From NCBI GenBank assembly GCA_945952105.1, contig CAMFGZ010000035.1:1-40628 (forward strand): a stretch of 40,628 bases of DNA, written 5' to 3'. Position numbers and translations under genes: made by a program. Below are positions 7,687 through 15,581 of this stretch, piece by piece. The stretch comes from an uncultured Rhodospirillaceae bacterium. Its GTDB lineage: Bacteria; Pseudomonadota; Alphaproteobacteria; Reyranellales; Reyranellaceae. The stretch's first letter is position 1; each line of letters opens with the position of its first letter. The notes under the pieces are model-generated. The model was not told the DNA's origin, made no database searches, and saw only the letters and a list, made by a program, of their open reading frames with translations.

Positions 7687-8583
7687 TCAGGTGCCGGGCC
7701 GGGTCGGGGCATCCCAGCCCTTGCGCCGGAAAGGATTGGTCGGGAAGGAGCCCAGGAGCTTCAGTTCCTCGGAGAAAAAGCCCAGTTCCTCGAGCGCCAG
7801 CGCGACGTTGGATTGCTCGGGATGACCCTCCACCTCGGCATAGAAAAGCGCCTGCTCGAAGCGCGCACCGGAGAGGTAGCTTTCCAGCTTCACCATGTTG
7901 ACGCCGTTGGTCGCAAAGCCGCCCAGCGCCTTGTAGAGCGCCGCCGGCCGGCTCCTGACCCGGAAGAGGAAGGCGGTCATGCACTGCACCGTGCGCCAAT
8001 CCGGATGAGCCTCGTCGCGCGAGAAGACCAGCATGCGGGTGGTGTTGTGGTCGGCGTCCTCGATGTTCTTCGCGAGCACCTTGAGGTCGTAGATGCGGGC
8101 GGCCAGCGAAGAGGCGATGGCGCCCACGCTGGCGTCGCCGATCTCGGCGATCTCGCGGGCCGCCCCGGCCGTGTCGGCGTGGACCACCGGCTGCAGCTTG
8201 TTCTTCTTCAGGAAGTTGCGGCACTGGGCCAGCGCCTGGACGTGACTCTTCACCGTCCGGATGGACTTCAGGGAGGCCCCCGGCAGGGCGACCAGGCAGT
8301 GCTCGACCCGCTGGAAATGCTCGGCGACGATCTTGAGCTTCGTGTGGGGCAGCAGGCTGTGCAGATCGGCCACCCGGCCGGCGATCGAGTTCTCGACCGG
8401 GATGATGGCCAGCTCCGCCTTGCCGGCCTGGACGGCGCCCATGGCGGCGTCGAAGGTCGGGCACGGCAGGGTCGTCATGTAGGGAAAGGCGGCGCGGCAG
8501 GCCATGTCGGAATTGGCGCCGGGTTCGCCCTGGAAGGCGATGATGTTGCTGGCGGCGGCTTTGCCACCCCGTCCCTTGGCCAT
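7687..8583 (-). CDS. pheA: Prephenate dehydratase
   Basis: A 298-residue monofunctional prephenate dehydratase, which converts prephenate to phenylpyruvate for phenylalanine synthesis. The catalytic domain shows FQGEPGANSD (about 17-26), IPVENSIAGRV and the active-site NTTRM (180-184, where most relatives have TRF). A C-terminal ACT domain starts near residue 201 and carries the allosteric signatures GGFATNGVNMVKLES and FYAEVEGH, in place of the typical ESRP, so feedback control by phenylalanine is probably kept. There is no chorismate mutase domain. It heads the pheA-rpe-GST operon and is divergent from the cytochrome c gene, an arrangement found in many alphaproteobacteria. Confidence 0.96.
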   Translation of the reverse strand: MAKGRGGKAAASNIIAFQGEPGANSDMACRAAFPYMTTLPCPTFDAAMGAVQAGKAELAIIPVENSIAGRVADLHSLLPHTKLKIVAEHFQRVEHCLVALPGASLKSIRTVKSHVQALAQCRNFLKKNKLQPVVHADTAGAAREIAEIGDASVGAIASSLAARIYDLKVLAKNIEDADHNTTRMLVFSRDEAHPDWRTVQCMTAFLFRVRSRPAALYKALGGFATNGVNMVKLESYLSGARFEQALFYAEVEGHPEQSNVALALEELGFFSEELKLLGSFPTNPFRRKGWDAPTRPGT

Positions 8584-8611
8584 TTACCCTGCTCCCCGCA
8601 TCGCGTTTTGA

Positions 8612-8627
8612 CGCCCATCGATAGGCG
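8612..8627. promoter_or_regulatory. Near-palindrome in the pheA / cytochrome c divergent gap
   Basis: CGCCCATCGATAGGCG is self-complementary in 14 of 16 positions and sits 29 bp upstream of pheA in the 174-bp gap shared with the cytochrome c gene. It could be an operator, but it may be chance. No convincing sigma-70 promoter pair was recognised in the gap. Confidence 0.25.
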
Positions 8628-8757
8628 AAAAACCTCGTAATATCCGGCACTTGCGACGTTCCGCCGCGCGAGCGGCCGGATGCGATGGAATACTACTGGC
8701 GGCGGTGCGGGCATGCTACAGCAGCGTCCGTAGAATTTGCCGCTTCGGGATTTGACT

Positions 8758-9288
8758 ATGGCCAGTTTCAACACGATCGCAGGCTGCGTTTTGGCTTCCG
8801 CCCTCTTCGCGATGGTGGTCGGCAAGGTCTCCAATGCCGTCGTGCATCCGCACAAGCTGGACAAGCCGGCCCTCGCCGTCACCGACGAGGCCCCGGCGGC
8901 CACTGCCGCGGCGCCCGCGGCAGTCGAGATCCCGCCGATCGGTCCGAAACTGGCAGGCGCCAATGTCGAGGCCGGCAAGGCGCTGTTCCAGAAGCAGTGC
9001 TTCAGCTGCCACACGGTCGACAAGGGGGGCGCCAACAAGGTCGGCCCGAACCTGTGGGGCGTCGTTGACCGTCCGAAGGCCAGCCATGCCGGGTTCGGCT
9101 ATTCGTCGGCCCTGACCGCCAAGGGCGGCAACTGGACCTACGAGGACATCGACCACATGGTGTTCAAGCCGAACGCCTATGTGCGCGGCACGAAGATGGC
9201 TTTCGCCGGCCTCCCGAAGGAGCAGGATCGCGCCGACGTGATCGCCTACCTGCGCACGATGGCCGACACGCCCGCGCCGCTGCCCTAA
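8758..9288 (+). CDS. Membrane-anchored c-type cytochrome (CycM-like)
   Basis: A 176-residue cytochrome c of the c2/c552 class, tethered by an uncleaved N-terminal membrane helix (about residues 5-25) with an Ala/Pro-rich flexible linker (about 40-60). The haem motif is CFSCHT (C81, C84, H85), and the probable axial Met is M147 in RGTKMAFAG. Such anchored cytochromes (CycM of rhizobia, cytochrome cy of Rhodobacter) carry electrons between the bc1 complex and terminal oxidases on the periplasmic face. Start: ATG at 8758; a TTG 21 bases earlier is in frame but less likely. The hisN start codon follows the stop directly, so the two genes are co-transcribed. The name cycM is plausible but not certain. 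Confidence 0.88.
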   Translation: MASFNTIAGCVLASALFAMVVGKVSNAVVHPHKLDKPALAVTDEAPAATAAAPAAVEIPPIGPKLAGANVEAGKALFQKQCFSCHTVDKGGANKVGPNLWGVVDRPKASHAGFGYSSALTAKGGNWTYEDIDHMVFKPNAYVRGTKMAFAGLPKEQDRADVIAYLRTMADTPAPLP

Positions 9289-10059
9289 GTGATTCCATCC
9301 GAACTCGTCGCGTTGGCCAACCAGTTGGCCGACGCCGCCCGGCCGATCGCGGCCCGCTACTTCCGTACCGGTGTCACGGTCGACGACAAATCCGACCAGA
9401 GTCCCGTCACCATCGCCGACCGCGAAGCCGAGACGGCGATGCGCGAGTTGCTGACACGCCACGTGCCCGAGCACGGCGTATTCGGCGAGGAGCATGGCGC
9501 GGTCCGCACCGACGCCGAGTATGTCTGGGTCCTCGATCCGATCGACGGGACCAAGGCCTTCATCACTGGCCTTCCCCTGTTCGGTACGCTGATCGGCCTG
9601 TTCCATCGCGGCAAGCCGGTCCTCGGCATCATCGACCAGCCGATCCTGCAGGAGCGCTGGCTGGGCGTCGAGGGCCAGCGCTCGACCCTGAACGGCAAGC
9701 CGATCTCGGTGCGCGCCTGCGCGGGCGTGGCCAGCGCCTACATGTATTCGACCGCGCCCGGCATGTTTGCCGGCAGCTACGTCAAACCGCACCAGACGCT
9801 CACCGAGAAGGTGAAGCTGTTCCGTTGGGGTGGCGACTGCTACGCCTACGGGCTGCTGGCGTCGGGCCATGTCGACCTGGTCGTCGAGGCGGACCTGAAG
9901 CTCTACGACTATGCCGCCCTCATTCCCGTCATCACGGGTGCGGGCGGCGTGATCACCGACTGGAAGGGCAATCCCCTCGACATGCACTCCGAGGGCGCCG
10001 TCGTCGCCGCCGGCGATCGTGCCGTTCATCGCGCCGCGCTGGAGATCCTCTCGGCATAG
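9289..10059 (+). CDS. hisN: Histidinol-phosphatase, inositol monophosphatase type
   Basis: A 256-residue Mg-dependent phosphatase of the IMPase fold that, in alphaproteobacteria, hydrolyses histidinol phosphate in histidine synthesis. Metal and catalytic motifs are FGEEHG (65-70), VLDPIDGTKAFITGLPLFG (81-99) and KLYDYAALIPV with D207. The FRWGGDCYAYGLLASGHVDL block (178-197) is characteristic of HisN rather than of general inositol phosphatases. The start is GTG at 9289, touching the TAA of the cytochrome c gene, so translation is probably coupled. The 3' end overlaps the convergent acetyltransferase gene by 34 bp. hisB and hisH lie 5.5-7 kb downstream. Confidence 0.9.
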   Translation: MIPSELVALANQLADAARPIAARYFRTGVTVDDKSDQSPVTIADREAETAMRELLTRHVPEHGVFGEEHGAVRTDAEYVWVLDPIDGTKAFITGLPLFGTLIGLFHRGKPVLGIIDQPILQERWLGVEGQRSTLNGKPISVRACAGVASAYMYSTAPGMFAGSYVKPHQTLTEKVKLFRWGGDCYAYGLLASGHVDLVVEADLKLYDYAALIPVITGAGGVITDWKGNPLDMHSEGAVVAAGDRAVHRAALEILSA

Positions 10060-10574
10060 CCCGCGCGATCGACATCGTACCAGACGATGTCCTTGAAGCC
10101 CTTGTAATCGACCCGCTTGCGGTAGGTGAGACCGATCCGCTGCATCACCGCACGCGACGCGCGGTTCTCCTCGAGCGTGATGGCGAAGATCCGGTCGAGC
10201 TCCAGCGTGTCGAAGCCGTAGGCGAGCGCGGCCCGCGCGACTTCCGTTGCATAGCCCTTGCCCCAGGCGTCGGGATGCAGAGACCACAGCACTTCGACGC
10301 CGTCGAATTGCTCGATGTAGTTCAGGCCGGCATGGCCGATCAGGCGGCCGTCCCGGAACACACCCCAGGGTGCGAGACGACGCTCCTGCCAGGAAACGGC
10401 GAAGCGCTCGATCGCGGCATGGGCCAGCGCCACGAAATCGCCTTCCTGGACCTTGCCCGGTGCGGGCGGCAGCCACTTCGCCACCGCGGGATGAAAGCGC
10501 ATGGCCGCGTAATCTTCGGCATCGGCGGGCAGCAAGGGTCTGAGCGACAGGCGCTCGGTCGTCACGATCGTCAT
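10026..10574 (-). CDS. GNAT-family N-acetyltransferase (RimJ/RimL type)
   Basis: A 182-residue protein with the RimJ/RimL-type GNAT layout: the opening TERLSLRPLLPADAED, the central GVEVLWSLHPDAWGKGYATE that includes the acetyl-CoA pyrophosphate loop (Q/R-x-x-G-x-G/A variant), the helix VARAALAYGFDTL, and LEENRASRAVMQRIGLTYR at the C-terminal fold. It should transfer an acetyl group from acetyl-CoA to an amine, either a protein N-terminus or a small molecule; the target is unknown. It overlaps hisN by 34 bp tail to tail. The Cpx-like direct repeat at 10586-10600 lies only 12 bp upstream of its ATG, so it could share regulation with the divergent CpxP-like operon. Confidence 0.87.
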   Translation of the reverse strand: MTIVTTERLSLRPLLPADAEDYAAMRFHPAVAKWLPPAPGKVQEGDFVALAHAAIERFAVSWQERRLAPWGVFRDGRLIGHAGLNYIEQFDGVEVLWSLHPDAWGKGYATEVARAALAYGFDTLELDRIFAITLEENRASRAVMQRIGLTYRKRVDYKGFKDIVWYDVDRAGYAERISSAAR

Positions 10575-10585
10575 GGCCGGCGCAC

Positions 10586-10600
10586 TTTACACAACTTTAC
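10586..10600 (-). promoter_or_regulatory. Putative CpxR-type box (GTAAA-N5-GTAAA)
   Basis: Read on the minus strand the site is GTAAAGTTGTGTAAA, a perfect match to the enterobacterial CpxR consensus GTAAA-N5-GTAAA. On the plus strand it is a 7-bp direct repeat ACTTTAC with a 10-bp period (10584-10600), the one-helical-turn spacing typical of OmpR-family regulators. It is about 80 bp upstream of the CpxP-like gene, whose operon encodes an OmpR-type regulator, and 12 bp upstream of the divergent acetyltransferase gene. Confidence 0.6.
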
Positions 10601-10679
10601 CGCCGCGAGACGGGCGCGAAACCGGGACGCTCCATCTTGGCTTCACGGGGACAGCAACCCGAAACAGATGGAGACAGAC

Positions 10680-11147
10680 ATGACACACCTCAGCATCAAG
10701 ACGGCAATGGCCGCCCTCCTCGCCGGCAGCCTCGTGGCGACGGCGGGCATGCCGGCCTTCGCCCGGGCGGACGGCGGGTCGGTCGATCCGGCCAAGTTCC
10801 AGCAGCGCATCGAGAAGCGCGTGGACAAGGCGCTCAACGGAACCGACGCGACGCAGGACCAGAAGAAGCAGATCGTCGGCATCCTGCAGGCCGCGTTCGC
10901 CGACATGAAGCCGCTGCATGATCAGCGTGTCGAGAACCGCAAGGCGATGCGCGCGGCGCTCGAGGCCCCGACCATCGACCCGGCGAAGATCGAGCAGATC
11001 CGCGCCGACCAGATGAAGATCGCGGACGCGAGCTCCAAGCGCTTCACCAAGGCGCTGACGGATGCCGGCAACGTGCTGAACGCCAACCAGCGCCAGGCCT
11101 TCTTCAAGACCTGGGGCGAGCACAAGCACGGTCCCAAGAAGGGCTAA
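10680..11147 (+). CDS. Spy/CpxP-like periplasmic protein
   Basis: A 155-residue exported helical protein. A Sec signal peptide runs to about residue 28-30 (AALLAGSLVATAGMPAFA). The mature part is highly charged and helical, with two LTxxQ-like motifs typical of the Spy/CpxP family: ATQDQKKQI (57-65) and LNANQRQAFF (133-142). Family members are periplasmic chaperones, and CpxP also inhibits the CpxA sensor. Start: ATG at 10680 has GGAG six bases upstream; an in-frame ATG at 10668 would overlap that site. The response regulator and sensor kinase follow directly, and a CpxR-like box lies upstream, so this looks like the reporter or feedback arm of an envelope-stress circuit. Confidence 0.82.
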   Translation: MTHLSIKTAMAALLAGSLVATAGMPAFARADGGSVDPAKFQQRIEKRVDKALNGTDATQDQKKQIVGILQAAFADMKPLHDQRVENRKAMRAALEAPTIDPAKIEQIRADQMKIADASSKRFTKALTDAGNVLNANQRQAFFKTWGEHKHGPKKG

Positions 11148-11189
11148 CGGCGGATGACATCGGGGTCGCACCGGTCCGATACTGAGCCG

Positions 11190-11882
11190 ATGGCCGAGCG
11201 TATCCTGATGATCGACGACGACGACCGCCTCGCCGGGATGGTTTCGGACTATCTCGGCGGGGCGGGCTTTCGCGTGACCGTCGCCGGCACCGGCCGCGAC
11301 GGCGAGGCCCAGCTCAAGCGCGAGACCTTCGACGCGGTCATCCTCGACCTCATGCTGCCCGATGCCGACGGACTCGACCTCTGTCGCCGCCTGCGCGGCA
11401 GCAGCGACGTGCCGATCCTGATGCTGACGGCGCGCGGCGAGCCGATGGACCGCGTCGTCGGCCTCGAACTGGGCGCCGACGACTACCTCTCCAAGCCGTT
11501 CGAGCCGCGCGAATTGCAGGCCCGCCTGCGCGCCATCCTGCGCCGCAAGGGTGGCCCGACAGCGAAGGCCGACGTTCTGCGGTTCGGCCGCCTCGAGATC
11601 GACAAGGGTGCGCGCATCGTGCGGGTCGACGGCGAGGAACGCGCCATCACCTCATACCAGTTCGCGCTGCTGCTGGCGCTCGCCGAACGGGCCGGCCGCG
11701 TACTCTCGCGCGACGCACTGATGGACGTGCTGAAGGGCGAGAAGCTCGAGGCCTTCGACCGCTCCGTCGACGTCCATATCAGCCGCATCCGCGCCGCCAT
11801 TGAGGATGACCCCAAGAAGCCGCGCCGCATTCTGACATTGCGCGGCACCGGCTACGTCTTCGCCAAGGATCAGGATCGCTAG
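11190..11882 (+). CDS. OmpR/PhoB-family response regulator
   Basis: A 230-residue two-component regulator. The receiver domain has the acidic cluster IDDDD (8-12), the phosphorylation site D53 in VILDLMLPD, T80 and K102 in DDYLSKPFEP. A winged-helix DNA-binding domain follows, from about residue 130 (LRFGRLEIDKGARIV) to SVDVHISRIRAAI and the closing ILTLRGTGYVF. Start: the ATG at 11190 gives the usual short lead into the first beta strand (MAERILMIDD); an in-frame ATG at 11154 would add 12 residues. It lies between the CpxP-like gene and the kinase gene (3-bp gap), so the three form an operon, and the upstream GTAAA repeat is a candidate target. Confidence 0.93.
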   Translation: MAERILMIDDDDRLAGMVSDYLGGAGFRVTVAGTGRDGEAQLKRETFDAVILDLMLPDADGLDLCRRLRGSSDVPILMLTARGEPMDRVVGLELGADDYLSKPFEPRELQARLRAILRRKGGPTAKADVLRFGRLEIDKGARIVRVDGEERAITSYQFALLLALAERAGRVLSRDALMDVLKGEKLEAFDRSVDVHISRIRAAIEDDPKKPRRILTLRGTGYVFAKDQDR

Positions 11883-11885
11883 ACC

Positions 11886-13151
11886 GTGCAGCGCCTCTAT
11901 CTGCAATTCTACGTCACGATCCTCGTCGTGCTGGCGGTTTTCGTCGGCGCGGCGGTGCTGTTGTGGCGCGTGGCCGACGACGACAATCGTACACCGCAGT
12001 ATCTCGACGTGGCGGCCGAGCTGACCGGCGCGCTGCTGCCCGACGCCGGCGCGCCACGGCCCGAGCAGCAACGGGCGATCGAGGCACTGCAGCGCAAGCT
12101 GCGGTTCGACATCGCGCTCTACGAGCCCGACGGCGACATGATCGCCATGGCCGGCAAACCGCCGCCGCGCTTCGAGCCCGGTCGCGCCCGCACCGGCTGG
12201 CGGCGTGGACCCGGCGGACCGAACTTCACCTTGCAGCTACCCGATGGTCGCTGGCTGATCGCGCGCCAGGTCCGCGAAAGGCCCAATCCGATCTACTGGA
12301 TTGCAGCCGCGCTCGGTCTGGTGGCCGTCGCGGTCGCGGTCGGTTCCTTTCCCGTGGTGCGCGGCCTCGGCCGGCGCCTCGAAAGACTGAGGGCCGGCGT
12401 CGACCGGCTGGGTGGCGGCGATCTCGGCGCCCGCGTGAAGGTCGAGGGTCGCGACGAAGTGGCGGCGCTGGCCGCGAGCTTCAACCGCTCGGCCGAACGC
12501 ATCGAGGAGCTGGTCGCCGCGCACCGGCTGCTGCTGGCCAATGCCAGCCACGAGTTGCGCACGCCGCTGACGCGCATCTCGGTCGCTGCCTCACTGCTCG
12601 GCGATGCCGCCGACTCAAAGACGCGCGAATCGCTGAAGCGCGACGTGGCCGAACTCGACCAACTCATCGAGCAGATCCTGCTGGCGAGCCGGCTGGAGGC
12701 GCTTCCCACCCTGGAACAGCGCGAGCCGGTCGACCTGCTGGCGCTCGCCGCCGAGGAAGCCTCGCACTACGACGTCGAGGTCAGTGGCGAATCGGTAACC
12801 GTCAACGGCGACCGCACCTTGCTGCGCCGCCTGGTGCGCAACCTCGTCGAGAACGCCCAGCGCTACGGCACCGGCAAGGATGGCGACGATTCGGTCGTCG
12901 TGTCGGTCACGCGCGACGCCGATTGCGCCGTGCTCGCAGTCACCGACAAGGGCCCCGGCGTGCCGGAAGCCGAACGTCAGCGCATCTTCGAGCCCTTCTA
13001 TCGCATGGCCGGCGCCGCGGAGAGCGGCCGCGGCAGTGGCCTCGGCCTCGCCCTGGTCCTCGACATCGCCCGGCGCCATGGCGGCGATGCCGTTTGCCTT
13101 GCGGCAGAGGGCGGCGGCAGCCGCTTCCGGGTGGACCTACCGGCCGCGTAA
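11886..13151 (+). CDS. Sensor histidine kinase (CpxA-like layout)
   Basis: A 421-residue membrane kinase starting with GTG three bases after the regulator gene. It has TM1 (about residues 8-28), a periplasmic sensor loop of roughly 107 residues containing a Pro/Arg-rich stretch, TM2 (about 136-156), a HAMP linker (LGGGDLGARVKVEGRDEVAA), the dimerisation/phospho-acceptor helix ANASHELRTPLTRIS with H222, and a HATPase domain with N box NLVENAQRY, DKGPGVPE, FEPFYR and GSGLGLALV. All catalytic motifs are intact. With the CpxP-like protein encoded first in the operon, the simplest reading is an envelope-stress sensor controlled by that protein. This is inference from layout. Confidence 0.93.
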   Translation: MQRLYLQFYVTILVVLAVFVGAAVLLWRVADDDNRTPQYLDVAAELTGALLPDAGAPRPEQQRAIEALQRKLRFDIALYEPDGDMIAMAGKPPPRFEPGRARTGWRRGPGGPNFTLQLPDGRWLIARQVRERPNPIYWIAAALGLVAVAVAVGSFPVVRGLGRRLERLRAGVDRLGGGDLGARVKVEGRDEVAALAASFNRSAERIEELVAAHRLLLANASHELRTPLTRISVAASLLGDAADSKTRESLKRDVAELDQLIEQILLASRLEALPTLEQREPVDLLALAAEEASHYDVEVSGESVTVNGDRTLLRRLVRNLVENAQRYGTGKDGDDSVVVSVTRDADCAVLAVTDKGPGVPEAERQRIFEPFYRMAGAAESGRGSGLGLALVLDIARRHGGDAVCLAAEGGGSRFRVDLPAA

Positions 13152-13152
13152 A

Positions 13153-13173
13153 CTCCTCCGCCAAACGGAGGAG
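13153..13173 (+). promoter_or_regulatory. Hairpin covering the ribosome-binding site of the acyl-CoA dehydrogenase gene
   Basis: CTCCTCCG (13153-13160), a 5-nt loop, then CGGAGGAG (13166-13173): a perfect 8-bp stem whose 3' arm is the Shine-Dalgarno sequence of the gene starting at 13180. No T-run follows, so it does not look like a terminator for the kinase gene. It may limit translation unless melted. Confidence 0.5.
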
Positions 13174-13179
13174 CAATTC

Positions 13180-14451
13180 ATGGATTTCAACATTCCCGGG
13201 GAGATCGCGGCGTATCTGCGCGAACTCGACGAGTTCATCGAGCGCGAGATCCGGCCGCTGGAGCGCGAGAACGACAATATCCGCTTCTTCGACCATCGCC
13301 GCGAGCATGCGCGCACCGACTGGGACAATGACGGCCAGCCGCGGCACGAATGGGAAGAGCTGCTGGCCGAGATGAAGCGCCGCGCCGACAAGGCCGGCCA
13401 TCTGCGGTTCGGCCTGCCGAAGGAACTGGGCGGCAAGAACGGCTCCAACCTCGCCATGGCGCTGATCCGCGAGCATCTCGCGCACAAGGGGCTCGGCCTG
13501 CACAACGACCTTCAGAACGAGAGCTCGATCGTCGGCAACTTCCCGGTCGCGTTGCTGCTGCATCGCTTCGGCACGCAGGAGCAGAAGGACCGCTACATCG
13601 AGGGCATGTTCCGCGGCACCGAGCGCATCGGCTTCGGACTCACCGAGCCGCTGCACGGCTCCGACGCGACCTTCATGGAAACCACCGCGGTCAAGCAGGG
13701 CTCGGACTGGGTGATCAACGGCATGAAGCGGTTCAACACCGGCATGCACACCGCGACCGCCGATCTCGTCTTCGCCCGCACCTCGGGCAAGGTGGGCGAC
13801 GCGCGCGGCATCTCGGCGTTCCTGGTGCCGGTGAAGACCCCGGGCTTCAAGATCGAATACATGTGGTGGACGTTCAACATGCCGTCCGACCATGCAGAGG
13901 TCTCGCTGACCAACGTCACCGTGCCGGGCTCGACCATGCTGGGCGAGGAAGGCCGCGGCCTCGACGTCGCGCAGACCTTCGTGCACGAGAACCGCATTCG
14001 CCAGGCCGCCTCGAGCCTCGGCGCCGCGCAGTACTGCATCGACATGTCGGTGGCCTATGCCAGGAACCGCAAGGTGTTCGGCAAGGCGCTGGCAACCAAT
14101 CAGGCGATCCAGTTCCCGCTGGCCGAGCTGCACACCGAGGCCGAGATGACGCGCGGCCTGGTGCGCAAGACGGCGTGGCATCTCGACCACCAGCACCACA
14201 TGCAGGTGAGCGAATGGGTAGCGATGTCGAACTACCGCGCCAACCGGCTGGTCTGCGATGCTGCCGACCGTGCCATGCAGGTCCATGGCGGCATCGGCTA
14301 TTCGCGCCACACGCCATTCGAGCACATCTATCGCCACCATCGCCGCTACCGCATCACCGAAGGCTCGGAGGAGATCCAGATCCGCCGCGTCGCCGGCACG
14401 CTGTTCGGCTTCTGGGGCGCCCAGAAGGCGTCGACGGCGCCGAAGGCGTAA
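13180..14451 (+). CDS. Acyl-CoA dehydrogenase family protein
   Basis: A 423-residue flavoenzyme of the acyl-CoA dehydrogenase family, which makes the first alpha,beta double bond in acyl-CoA oxidation with FAD and passes electrons to ETF. The helical N-domain runs to about residue 140. FAD/substrate motifs follow: IGFGLTEPLHGSDATFMET, NGMKRFNTGMHTATADLVFA and the C-terminal helices with AMQVHGGIGYSRHTPFEHIY. A Glu near residue 394 in ITEGSEEIQ sits at the catalytic-base position of the short/medium-chain families. The ribosome site GGAGGAG lies within a perfect hairpin. It follows the kinase gene by 28 bp but is not obviously part of the stress operon. The substrate cannot be told, and no other beta-oxidation gene is adjacent. 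Confidence 0.9.
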   Translation: MDFNIPGEIAAYLRELDEFIEREIRPLERENDNIRFFDHRREHARTDWDNDGQPRHEWEELLAEMKRRADKAGHLRFGLPKELGGKNGSNLAMALIREHLAHKGLGLHNDLQNESSIVGNFPVALLLHRFGTQEQKDRYIEGMFRGTERIGFGLTEPLHGSDATFMETTAVKQGSDWVINGMKRFNTGMHTATADLVFARTSGKVGDARGISAFLVPVKTPGFKIEYMWWTFNMPSDHAEVSLTNVTVPGSTMLGEEGRGLDVAQTFVHENRIRQAASSLGAAQYCIDMSVAYARNRKVFGKALATNQAIQFPLAELHTEAEMTRGLVRKTAWHLDHQHHMQVSEWVAMSNYRANRLVCDAADRAMQVHGGIGYSRHTPFEHIYRHHRRYRITEGSEEIQIRRVAGTLFGFWGAQKASTAPKA

Positions 14452-14470
14452 GTTCGTCCATCGCTCAAGA

Positions 14471-14646
14471 GTCCTCTCCGCTACGAAGTGGGGGAGAGGA
14501 AGGGACCCATCGCGTAGCAATGGGGAGGTGAGGTGGTGTTCAATGCGAACGAGATGCCTGCGTTGAAGAAGCGAAGACCCACCTCGCCTCCCCCGCGCTT
14601 CGCGCGGGTCCCCTTCCTCTCCCCCCGCCTTGCGGGCGGAGAGGAC
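14471..14646. repeat. Interrupted long inverted repeat (CTCTCC-type intergenic element)
   Basis: Left arm 14471-14536 and right arm 14578-14646 are imperfect reverse complements over almost their whole length, separated by about 41 bp. Both arms carry the cores GTCCTCTCCG, GGGGGAGAGGAAGGG and GGTG/CCACC. Each arm contains smaller hairpins, such as CCGCGCTTCGCGCGG. It fills the gap between the acyl-CoA dehydrogenase gene and the EamA gene. The layout resembles dispersed palindromic elements of alphaproteobacterial intergenic regions. Its right end supplies the GGAGAGGA just before the TTG start of the EamA gene. Confidence 0.75.
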
Positions 14647-14648
14647 GT

Positions 14649-15581
14649 TTGAGGCGGCGAGAGTTGTCTTCAACATCGCCCGGCCGCCGCTATACCGGCG
14701 ACCTCATCATGTTCGGCACGGCCATGCTGATGGGATCGAGCTATCCCTTCGCCAAGGACGTGCTGCAGGTGATGAGTCCGTTGCTCTACAGCGGCTCGCG
14801 CTACCTGATCGCCAGCCTGTTCCTGTTCGTCGCCATGGCACTGACGCGCCGGCCGCTGGGTCTGCCAAGGCGGGACTGGCTGCCCCTGTTCCTGCTGTCG
14901 CTGATCGGCGTCACGCTCTTCCAGGCCTGCTGGGGCCTCGCCATGACGCGCACCGCGCCGAGCCTCGGCTCGATCGTCATGACCACCACCACCGCCTTCT
15001 CCGCGATCCTCGCCTGGTTCGGCGGGCGGCGGCTGCCGGCCATGGGCTGGGCCGGCATCGTGGTGGCCTTCGGCGGGGTCGTGCTGGTCGTGAACAACAG
15101 CCTCGACCGGTTCACCCTCTCGTTCGGCGGCCTCGACGGCACCCTGCTCTGGATGCTCTCCGCCTTCGCCTGGGCGCTCTACGTCGAGCGCTGCGCACCC
15201 TACAACCAGCGGCTGGGAGCGCTTCCCGTCATGGCCTGGACGACCCTGTTCGGCTCGCTGGTGCTGGTTCCCATCTCGCTCGCCTTCGATTCGCTCGGTG
15301 AATTCGCCAGGCTCGACGACCGGCTGCTGGGCTTCTGGCTCTACACCGCCATCTTCCCGGTGGGCGTCGCCTTCCTCGGCCTCACGGCCGGGCTGGAGCG
15401 GCTCGGGGTCAGCCGGGTCATGGTCTACATGTACCTGATCCCGGTGGCCGGAGTGGGCCTGTCGGCGGCCTTCTTCGGCGATCCCCTGACGACGGCAAGG
15501 GTGCTGGGAGGCCTGATCGTGCTGGCCGGCGTCATTCTGACGCGTGTGGCGCTCGACCGTGCCGCCCGCGTTCCTGTATGA
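14649..15581 (+). CDS. EamA/DMT-superfamily transporter
   Basis: A protein of up to 310 residues with about ten membrane helices arranged as two EamA repeats, typical of drug/metabolite exporters. Helices can be followed from DLIMFGTAMLMGSSYPFAKD through LFLLSLIGVTLFQACWGLA, IVVAFGGVVLVV and the second repeat, to VLGGLIVLAGVILTRVAL. The substrate is unknown. The start is uncertain: TTG at 14649 has GGAGAGGA from the adjacent repeat as ribosome site, whereas ATG at 14709 would begin near the first helix and leave a very short cytosolic tail. The stop overlaps the hisB ATG (ATGA, 15578-15581), so the transporter is translationally coupled to histidine synthesis genes. Confidence 0.85.
   Translation: MRRRELSSTSPGRRYTGDLIMFGTAMLMGSSYPFAKDVLQVMSPLLYSGSRYLIASLFLFVAMALTRRPLGLPRRDWLPLFLLSLIGVTLFQACWGLAMTRTAPSLGSIVMTTTTAFSAILAWFGGRRLPAMGWAGIVVAFGGVVLVVNNSLDRFTLSFGGLDGTLLWMLSAFAWALYVERCAPYNQRLGALPVMAWTTLFGSLVLVPISLAFDSLGEFARLDDRLLGFWLYTAIFPVGVAFLGLTAGLERLGVSRVMVYMYLIPVAGVGLSAAFFGDPLTTARVLGGLIVLAGVILTRVALDRAARVPV

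Noticed and set aside
6084..7712. A continuous minus-strand frame that could suggest an rpe-GST fusion
   Set aside because: The upstream part is rpe read in the wrong phase; both real genes have their own starts and stops with a 4-bp overlap.
8687..8712. A possible third ECF promoter, GGAATA followed after 15 bp by CGGGC, about 45 bp before the cytochrome c gene
   Set aside because: The -10 part matches the paired promoters at only three of five positions and CGG is common in this GC-rich sequence. Worth including in a genome-wide motif scan but not callable alone.
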